From Acidobacteriota bacterium (lineage in GTDB: Bacteria > Acidobacteriota > Polarisedimenticolia > J045), in the NCBI GenBank assembly GCA_020350085.1, contig CP070706.1:534785-550560 (forward strand): 15,776 nt of DNA, given 5' to 3'. The translations under genes and the position numbers were made by a program. The notes under the pieces are model-generated. The model was not told the origin of the DNA, made no database searches, and was given only the letters and a program-made list of their open reading frames with translations. Below, piece after piece: positions 1-4,432 of the stretch; the stretch's first letter is position 1, and each line of letters begins with the position of its first letter.

Positions 1-97
1 GGAATCGCACAGGATCGACTGGCGGAAGCCCGGACGATCGTCGACGACAACCTCGGTGGTTGGAGCGTCAGTGTCCGAGAAAGCTCGATTCGCGCGC
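1..97 (+). repeat. Terminal inverted copy of secD sequence (arm 1)
   Basis: Positions 1-97 are the exact reverse complement of 396-492; identity breaks at base 98 against 395. The arm begins exactly at the window edge, so the full length may be greater. It places a sense-strand secD fragment head-to-head with the gene, which no functional secD would contain, and so suggests a chimeric or mis-assembled end. Confidence 0.95.
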
Positions 98-765
98 AGC
101 TGTCCGCCGAGCGCGCCGAGCGTCTGCTCGCGCGTCAGCCCGCGGAACGGGCCGGAGCCGTCCGGCGCGTAGTACGCCAACCGCAGCTCGAGCTGGGCCT
201 GAGTCTGGATCAGGTTCTTCACGCGCGAGGGGTCCTCGACGCCGGGAAGCTGCAGCAGGATCCGCTTCGAGCCGCCACCAACCCTCTGGATGATCGGCTC
301 GGCCACGCCGAACTGGTCGATGCGGTTGGTGATCGTCGTCAGCGCCTGACGTACGGACTGATCGCGCACCGACTCCTGCTCGCGCTGGGGCATTAGCGCG
401 CGAATCGAGCTTTCTCGGACACTGACGCTCCAACCACCGAGGTTGTCGTCGACGATCGTCCGGGCTTCCGCCAGTCGATCCTGTGCGATTCCAGTGACGA
501 TGACCTGGCCCAGGGCGCCGGCGGTCGAGCGCGCCTCGGTGAACCCCTCGCGCCGCAGAAGGTCACCGATCCGTATGGCTCTCAGATCGGTTTCGGCCTT
601 GACGGCGTCGTCCGTGACGACCTCGAGCACGAGGTGCGATCCGCCCTTCAGATCGAGGCCGAGCCGCATGTTCAGCACCGGCCGCTCCTCGCGCGGCCAG
701 GCCTGGAACAGAGCCCAAGCGAGCACCGCCAGCACGAGAATCAAGCGCCACTTGACCGATTTCAT
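1..765 (-). CDS. secD: Protein translocase subunit SecD, 5' part only (partial)
   Basis: SecD is the inner-membrane RND-like subunit that works with SecF and the SecYEG channel to drive late steps of protein export. The frame opens with MKSVKWRLILVLAVLAWALF, one membrane helix (about residues 5-22), followed by the family hallmark LGLDLKGGSHLVLEV (about 36-50) and the P1-domain segment TNRIDQFGVAEPIIQ with RILLQLPGVEDPSRV. ATG at 765 overlaps the yajC stop by ATGA and has GGGAGAGGA upstream. The family is normally 500-600 residues or more; only about 222 credible residues are here. From position 97 down to 1 the frame stays open but encodes the reverse complement of an earlier part of the same gene (396-492), so the last 33 codons are not SecD. 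Identification is firm; the end is artefactual or rearranged. Confidence 0.93.
   Translation of the reverse strand, partial: MKSVKWRLILVLAVLAWALFQAWPREERPVLNMRLGLDLKGGSHLVLEVVTDDAVKAETDLRAIRIGDLLRREGFTEARSTAGALGQVIVTGIAQDRLAEARTIVDDNLGGWSVSVRESSIRALMPQREQESVRDQSVRQALTTITNRIDQFGVAEPIIQRVGGGSKRILLQLPGVEDPSRVKNLIQTQAQLELRLAYYAPDGSGPFRGLTREQTLGALGGQLRANRAFSDTDAPTTEVVVDDRPGFRQSILCDS
396..492 (-). repeat. Native secD segment duplicated in inverted form (arm 2)
   Basis: This arm reads in frame as SecD (GIAQDRLAEARTIVDDNLGG ... SSIRA) and continues smoothly on both sides, so it is the original copy. The spacer to arm 1 is 298 bases. Confidence 0.95.
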
Positions 766-1073
766 GAGAGATCCTCTCCCGCCACGCCGGCGACGTTGCT
801 GCGCAGCACCGTCACTTCGACCTGCGGGGCCAGCCGGACGCGCAGGGTCTTCTCTTCCACCTTCATAATGGTGCCGACCAATCCCCCGGTCGTGACCACC
901 TTATCGCCCGACTTGAGCGCGCCGATCATCGCTTCGTGAGCTTTTTGGCGCCGGCGAGTCGGCAAAATGAGCAAGAAGTAGAAGATGAGCCCGACCAAAA
1001 GGAACGGCAGCAGCTGGATCAGAAAGCTCGGCCGTTCGGCCGCCGCCTGGGCCACCAACGCGATCGACATCAT
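762..1073 (-). CDS. yajC: Sec translocon accessory subunit YajC
   Basis: YajC is a small bitopic inner-membrane protein that associates with SecDF and the SecYEG holotranslocon. The 103-residue product has a short N-terminus, one hydrophobic helix at about residues 17-38 (QLLPFLLVGLIFYFLLILP), then the basic stop-transfer RRRQK and the conserved cytosolic pattern MIGALKSGDKVVTTGGLVG, typical of the family. Length matches the usual 85-120 residues. The frame extends upstream to 1151 but that extension is not YajC-like; ATG at 1073 has GAGGAAGGC just upstream, and a second ATG follows immediately at 1070. It overlaps secD by four bases, so the pair is translationally coupled. In many bacteria tgt precedes yajC; here a divergent pgeF gene does. 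Confidence 0.95.
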   Translation of the reverse strand: MMSIALVAQAAAERPSFLIQLLPFLLVGLIFYFLLILPTRRRQKAHEAMIGALKSGDKVVTTGGLVGTIMKVEEKTLRVRLAPQVEVTVLRSNVAGVAGEDLS

Positions 1074-1217
1074 GCCTTCCTCGAACCTCGGGCCGCCGGG
1101 AAAGAGCACGCCACGCCGCCATCCGCCGGAAGTGCAGCCCGGCTCACACACGACGACCCCTCCGCCACCGGCGCTACCCGGGCGGGTCGGGGCGCTTCCC
1201 GCGAGGCAAAGAGCGCC

Positions 1218-1246
1218 ATTCTGGACCCGACCCCGCCGGGGGTCAA
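1218..1246 (-). promoter_or_regulatory. Candidate sigma70 promoter of yajC-secD with overlapping dyad
   Basis: Read on the minus strand, TTGACC (1246-1241) is followed after exactly 17 bases by CAGAAT (1223-1218), matching 5/6 and 4/6 of the sigma70 consensus. It would give a leader of about 140 bases before yajC. A perfect 6-bp dyad, GACCCC-gccg-GGGGTC at 1229-1244, covers most of the -35 box and part of the spacer and could be an operator or simply a GC-rich hairpin. This is inference from motif and spacing only. Confidence 0.4.
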
Positions 1247-1277
1247 GTTGCCCGCGCCGCCAGGAAAGAGGTCGGTT

Positions 1278-1925
1278 TTGAGCCCCGTTTCGTTACGTTG
1301 TCGCCTGCTCGACGGCACGCCCCACGCCTTCGAAACCGGCTCGCCGTCTGAGCGCCGCGAGTCGAGCGCGCTGGCTCGCGGTCCCGTGTGGCGCCCTCAG
1401 CAGGTGCACGGGACGCGAATCGTCGAGGCGCGGCCGCAACGACCGAGCGAGCCAGCGGATGGAGCGTGGTCGAGTCGGCCCGGCCTGGGCGTGGCCGTCG
1501 TGAGCGCCGACTGCGTGCCGCTACTGCTCGCGTCGAAGGATCGACGTCTCGTCGCCGCCGTGCACGCCGGATGGCGCGGTCTTGCCGCCGGCGTCATCGA
1601 AGCGGCGGTCGCGGCGATGGCCGTGCGCGACGGTGGCCGCGTGGCGGCGGCGCTCGGCCCGGCCGCGGGGGGTTGCTGCTACGAAGTCGACGAGCCCGTC
1701 GTCGCCGCCCTCGCGCCGCGAGACGAACGATTGCGGCGCACGAGGCCTGGACGCTGGCTTTTGGATCTCCGCGGGGTCGCCGCCGACCGGCTCGCGGGTG
1801 CTGGCCTCGCGGCGAGCAACATCGAGATCGTCGGGCCTTGCACCATCTGCTCGCCGGATTGGCCCTCGTACCGGCGCCAAGGTGAGCGCGCGGGGAGGCT
1901 CCTGGCCTGGATCTTCCCGGCCTGA
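1278..1925 (+). CDS. pgeF: PgeF/YfiH family polyphenol-oxidase-fold protein (peptidoglycan editing factor)
   Basis: Family members (YfiH/YlmD, DUF152) bind metal ions; in E. coli PgeF (YfiH) prevents mis-incorporation of serine into peptidoglycan precursors, while homologues have been reported as laccase-like or purine-nucleoside enzymes. The conserved metal-binding residues are visible: His44 in QQVHG, Cys79 in SADCVPLLL and His96 in AAVHAGWRG; GGCCYEV and the C-terminal CTICSPDWPSYRR are also family motifs. TTG at 1278 is chosen because GAGG (1268-1271) sits six bases upstream; the frame itself stays open back to 936, but that part overlaps yajC and is not family-like. At 215 residues it is shorter than the usual 240-260, and the stretch between PHAF and QQVHG lacks the normal SLNLG-type segment. 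Cytoplasmic, monocistronic, divergent from yajC. Confidence 0.85.
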   Translation: MSPVSLRCRLLDGTPHAFETGSPSERRESSALARGPVWRPQQVHGTRIVEARPQRPSEPADGAWSSRPGLGVAVVSADCVPLLLASKDRRLVAAVHAGWRGLAAGVIEAAVAAMAVRDGGRVAAALGPAAGGCCYEVDEPVVAALAPRDERLRRTRPGRWLLDLRGVAADRLAGAGLAASNIEIVGPCTICSPDWPSYRRQGERAGRLLAWIFPA

Positions 1926-2048
1926 TCGCGAGCTGCAGTTTCTCGCTCTGTGCCGGCGGGCCCGGCGCTCGTTGAGGCAGCCGTCAGAAGCCGTGGAGCA
2001 GATCCGTCATGCGCCCGGAAGCACGGGCGAGCCGCCCTCGAAGCCGCT

Positions 2049-2408
2049 TCAGATCGACCCTGCCAAATACAGCGCCACGCGTTCGTCGCGGGTCGCGACC
2101 CGCTGGAGGGCCTGCTTGTGACGCCGGTCGGGAGCGACACTCACCAGCTCGGAAGGCGCGTCGAGGAGTCCCAGCCGGATGGCGATCAGATCGTCGCCGA
2201 TCGCGAGCGGTGACGCATCGCGTGTCGGTGCGAACCAGAGCAGTGAGGACACCAGTGCGAGCACGACCACAGCAGCCGCGGAATACGAGAAACGGGCCAC
2301 CGCGCGCCGGCTCTCGCGGCGCGCCAGGCGCTCGCGAAGCGCCGTCAGGCCGCCCGGGGGCGGCTCGAGCTCAGGGAGCCAACGGTCGAGATCCGGTCCT
2401 TCGTTCAA
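2049..2408 (-). CDS. Small single-pass membrane protein, candidate anti-sigma factor
   Basis: This 119-residue protein has a charged N-terminal segment (residues 1-40, with LPELEPPPGGLTALRERLARRE), one hydrophobic helix at about 42-60 (SAAAVVVLALVSSLLWF) and a roughly 55-residue C-terminal part that would face the periplasm. There is no zinc-finger motif. The start is a TTG at 2408 with a perfect AGGAGG six bases upstream (2420-2415), lying inside the end of the preceding sigma gene (38-base overlap), so translation is probably coupled. The topology (short cytosolic part, one helix, external domain) and the position directly after an ECF sigma gene suggest a membrane anti-sigma factor. I recognise no named family; the function is inferred from context. 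Confidence 0.72.
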   Translation of the reverse strand: MNEGPDLDRWLPELEPPPGGLTALRERLARRESRRAVARFSYSAAAVVVLALVSSLLWFAPTRDASPLAIGDDLIAIRLGLLDAPSELVSVAPDRRHKQALQRVATRDERVALYLAGSI

Positions 2409-2916
2409 TGCGATCCTCCTCGAGCTTCTCGCGCAGCAAGCGCAGCGCCCGGTGCCGGCGCGAGCCCACCGTTCCCTCTGGAATCGCGAGCGCGCGCGCG
2501 ATCGCGGCGTAGGTCAGCTTGCCGAACACGCTTAAAAGAAGCACGTCGCGCGCGTCGGCCGGCAAGGTATCGATCGCCTCGCGCAGCCGCGCCCGGTCTT
2601 CGGCAGCCATCGCATGGCGTTCCAGATCGTGCGGGTCGCGAAGCGACTCCGGCGCGGCGGCTTCGATCGGCAAGAACCGGAGCACTCGACGCCGACGCAA
2701 CCGCGAACGGGCCACGTTCAGCGCGATGCGATAGGCCAGCGGCTCGACGGTTTCCGGCACGATGCGCCGGCGCATGGACCAGAGCTTGAGGAACGCCTCC
2801 TGCACGACATCGTGCGCCTCTTCGGAGTTCCAGAGTCGACGGTACACGACGTTGTAGATCGGCTTTTCCAGTCGGACGTACAGCGCCTCCAGATCGTCCT
2901 GGGTCCACTCGCCCAT
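2371..2916 (-). CDS. ECF-type RNA polymerase sigma factor
   Basis: A 181-residue sigma70-family protein of the two-domain ECF type. Region 2 is at about residues 10-80: LEKPIYNVVYRRLWNSEEAHD and VVQEAFLKLW, then the R-rich DNA-binding part LAYRIALNVARSRLRRRR. Region 4 is at about 115-168: LPADARDVLLLSVFGKLTYA followed by the helix-turn-helix IARALAIPEGTVGSRRHRAL. It is the middle gene of a minus-strand operon: the preceding lipoprotein stops three bases before this ATG and no clear separate Shine-Dalgarno exists, implying coupling. The gene after it overlaps by 38 bases and may encode its anti-sigma factor. The exact ECF group and target promoter cannot be told from sequence by eye. Confidence 0.93.
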   Translation of the reverse strand: MGEWTQDDLEALYVRLEKPIYNVVYRRLWNSEEAHDVVQEAFLKLWSMRRRIVPETVEPLAYRIALNVARSRLRRRRVLRFLPIEAAAPESLRDPHDLERHAMAAEDRARLREAIDTLPADARDVLLLSVFGKLTYAAIARALAIPEGTVGSRRHRALRLLREKLEEDRIERRTGSRPLAP

Positions 2917-2919
2917 GCA

Positions 2920-3705
2920 TCATGCGTCTTCGGCAGCGATCACGTAATAGAGGAGGATTCCGTCCGACGGTGACCATCCGGCCGGAAGACCGCCGCCGCG
3001 GGGATTGTATGCGGTTTGGCCCAGCACGATGTACTTGCCCGTCTCCAGCCGGACGCGGGTCTCGAGCGAATGGGTGATGCCCTTGGATCCGAACGAAGCG
3101 ATGGAGATGTCCGCCACGGGAGCGCCAGCGTCTGTTTGCAGCACACGCTGTTTGATCTGCAGCCGCTGGCCGCGCGTTTCGGACCGGTCGCCCTGATCGA
3201 GCGAGGTCAGGCGTACTTGCTCCACGATGGAAAACTCCAACGGTCCCTGCGTCGCGACGAGTTCCTCGAGCACCACGCGAAGCGGCTCGCTCGCGTACGG
3301 CGAGTCCGGGGCAAAATTGATCGTCTGACGCGTCCCAACCGCTGCGGGTCGGGCGATGACCGCCCAGTACCGCACCGCCACCATCGACGCGACCGGCTCG
3401 GAGGCTCGTGGTCCGGTCTTCTTCAGGTCGCGCATCAGCTGCTCGACGCCGCGGTGAACGCCCGGTGGGGCGGTGACCACCAATCTTCCATCGGGGTACG
3501 CGACCACCGTTCCCATCCTGGTCTCACCCCGGGAGAGGCTGCTCTGTAAGTACTCGCGAAGCTGCTGGACGTCGAATCCGTCCGGCACGCTGTAGGAGCG
3601 AAGCTCCAGGGCTGCCTCGTCCGACACCGCCTGCTGCGTGCAGGACGGCGCGAACAGAAACAGGATCAAGAGTGCGATGCAGCCGAGTCTTCCTTGGGTC
3701 GTCAC
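2920..3705 (-). CDS. Secretin-domain-like lipoprotein, first gene of sigma operon
   Basis: A 261-residue exported protein of unknown function. The N-terminus MTTQGRLGCIALLILFLFAP ends at Ser21-Cys22, an imperfect lipobox, so it is probably a lipoprotein. Residues about 38-92 (YSVPDGFDVQQLREYLQSSL ... RLVVTAPPGVHRGVEQLMRDL) resemble the small alpha/beta N-domains of secretins. The C-terminal part (about 210-258), with LETRVRLETGKYIVLGQ and ILLYYVIAAE, resembles the last beta-strands of the secretin domain, where a dGQtvvLGG-like motif is usual. It is far too short to form a secretin pore. GTG at 3705 is preceded by AGGAGG. It precedes an ECF sigma gene by only three bases. The similarity is pattern recognition, not a search result. 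It may be an envelope sensor or the sigma factor's client. Confidence 0.75.
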   Translation of the reverse strand: MTTQGRLGCIALLILFLFAPSCTQQAVSDEAALELRSYSVPDGFDVQQLREYLQSSLSRGETRMGTVVAYPDGRLVVTAPPGVHRGVEQLMRDLKKTGPRASEPVASMVAVRYWAVIARPAAVGTRQTINFAPDSPYASEPLRVVLEELVATQGPLEFSIVEQVRLTSLDQGDRSETRGQRLQIKQRVLQTDAGAPVADISIASFGSKGITHSLETRVRLETGKYIVLGQTAYNPRGGGLPAGWSPSDGILLYYVIAAEDA

Positions 3706-3851
3706 GAACAGGCCTCCTGTTGGCTCCGGATCTTTCGACTGTACCTACGCCCGGAGCAGGAGATCCTTCACGAGTCTCGCACGGACGACGCGCGGCTCGG
3801 GAAAGTCCCCCCAGCGGAGGACGACCCTGCGGCTCGAGCCCAACAAAAAAC

Positions 3852-3872
3852 ACGAAAACAGGACGAAAACAG
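3852..3872. repeat. Two tandem 10-bp repeats with 11-bp period
   Basis: ACGAAAACAG at 3852-3861 recurs at 3863-3872, separated by one base, within an A-rich island (CAACAAAAAACACG just before). The 11-bp period places both copies on the same face of the helix. It could be a regulator's direct-repeat site or merely a low-complexity A-rich patch; it lies about 150 bases upstream of the lipoprotein GTG and about 90 bases upstream of the proposed tRNA promoter. Confidence 0.5.
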
Positions 3873-3959
3873 CGGCGCGCGGTGCCGAAGTGGGGCGAGG
3901 CACTCGGCAACGAGAAGCACGGTGTGCTCAGGCACAGCCCCCGGTCTGTCTCCGTCATC

Positions 3960-3988
3960 GTGACTTCGAGACGACGATGCGCTATTTT
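3960..3988 (+). promoter_or_regulatory. Candidate promoter for tRNA-Ser
   Basis: GTGACT (3960-3965) and TATTTT (3983-3988) are separated by 17 bases and each match 4/6 of the sigma70 boxes. Transcription would begin near 3995, leaving a leader of about 109 bases before the tRNA. Weak evidence, based only on motif and spacing. Confidence 0.3.
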
Positions 3989-4103
3989 CACGTCCGCCCC
4001 GACCTGGGCCCCTCGCGGGCGGAGAACCGCCACCTGGTGTATGCAAGGTGCGCAGGCAACGGCGGCAGACCGGGGGCCACGCGGCGCGTGACCGGTCCAG
4101 AAC

Positions 4104-4198
<95 letters not shown>

Positions 4199-4214
4199 AA
4201 TCATCAGCGTCGGT

Positions 4215-4254
4215 CTCGCCCCGGCGAGGTAGCGCTAACCGGCCAGCTTGCCGG
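4215..4254 (+). terminator. Two small GC hairpins after the tRNA, possible terminator
   Basis: CTCGCC/GGCGAG (4215-4228) and CCGGC/GCCGG (4239-4254) form two short hairpins about 20 and 45 bases after the tRNA 3' end. Neither is followed by a T-run, so intrinsic termination is doubtful. Confidence 0.25.
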
Positions 4255-4356
4255 GCGACGGAATACCCGCTACACATCTCGGTCGTTTCAGGGCATATAA
4301 AGGGTTCGGGCCTGGCTCGCGGACCTGGAAAGTGTTGTTGTGCGCTGAGCGAGAGC

Positions 4357-4390
4357 CTCGGCCGATTCCGGACCCGTCCGGAGGGCCGAG
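4357..4390 (+). promoter_or_regulatory. Strong two-part stem-loop in the protease leader
   Basis: An outer 7-bp stem CTCGGCC (4357-4363) / GGCCGAG (4384-4390) encloses a second 6-bp stem TCCGGA (4367-4372) / TCCGGA (4377-4382) with loop CCCG. The internal bulge is GAT against G. It ends 42 bases before the preferred GTG start of the secreted protease (4433) and 15 bases before the alternative ATG (4406). A TATAAA element lies at 4296-4301 but without a good -35 box. The hairpin may affect translation or mRNA stability, or be a leftover terminator; no T-run follows. Confidence 0.45.
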
Positions 4391-4422
4391 AGCGCGAAAC
4401 AGAGAATGGCTGCCGGGGGGCT

Positions 4423-4427
4423 GGAGG
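4423..4427 (+). promoter_or_regulatory. Ribosome binding site selecting the GTG start of the protease
   Basis: GGAGG lies five bases before GTG 4433, whereas the longer in-frame ATG at 4406 is preceded only by GAAACAGAGA. This favours GTG and trims nine residues from the signal peptide's N-region. Confidence 0.6.
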
Positions 4428-4432
4428 TTTTC

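Larger units (their letters stand above)
3706..4103. other. Intergenic region between lipoprotein operon and tRNA-Ser
   Basis: No convincing gene is seen in this 398-base stretch; open frames here have no SD-plus-start, no domain pattern and Arg/Ser/Pro-rich composition typical of GC-rich shadows. It holds the GTG/AGGAGG start region of the minus-strand lipoprotein, an unusually A-rich patch with two phased ACGAAAACAG copies at 3852-3872, and a candidate promoter for the tRNA at 3960-3988. A small 6-bp inverted repeat, CATCGT/ACGATG, overlaps that promoter. Confidence 0.6.

Noticed and set aside
60..433. Two opposing open frames that start with the same peptide, MERQCPRKLDSRA
   Set aside because: The identical starts arise from the 97-bp inverted repeat; both frames are shadows of secD and have no coding character.
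443..939. Plus-strand open frames opposite secD and yajC
   Set aside because: They lie antisense to well-supported genes and have Arg/Ser-rich composition with no family pattern.
2920..3705. Lipoprotein as a true secretin (GspD/PilQ)
   Set aside because: At 261 residues it lacks the full beta-barrel secretin domain; only partial pattern similarity is seen.
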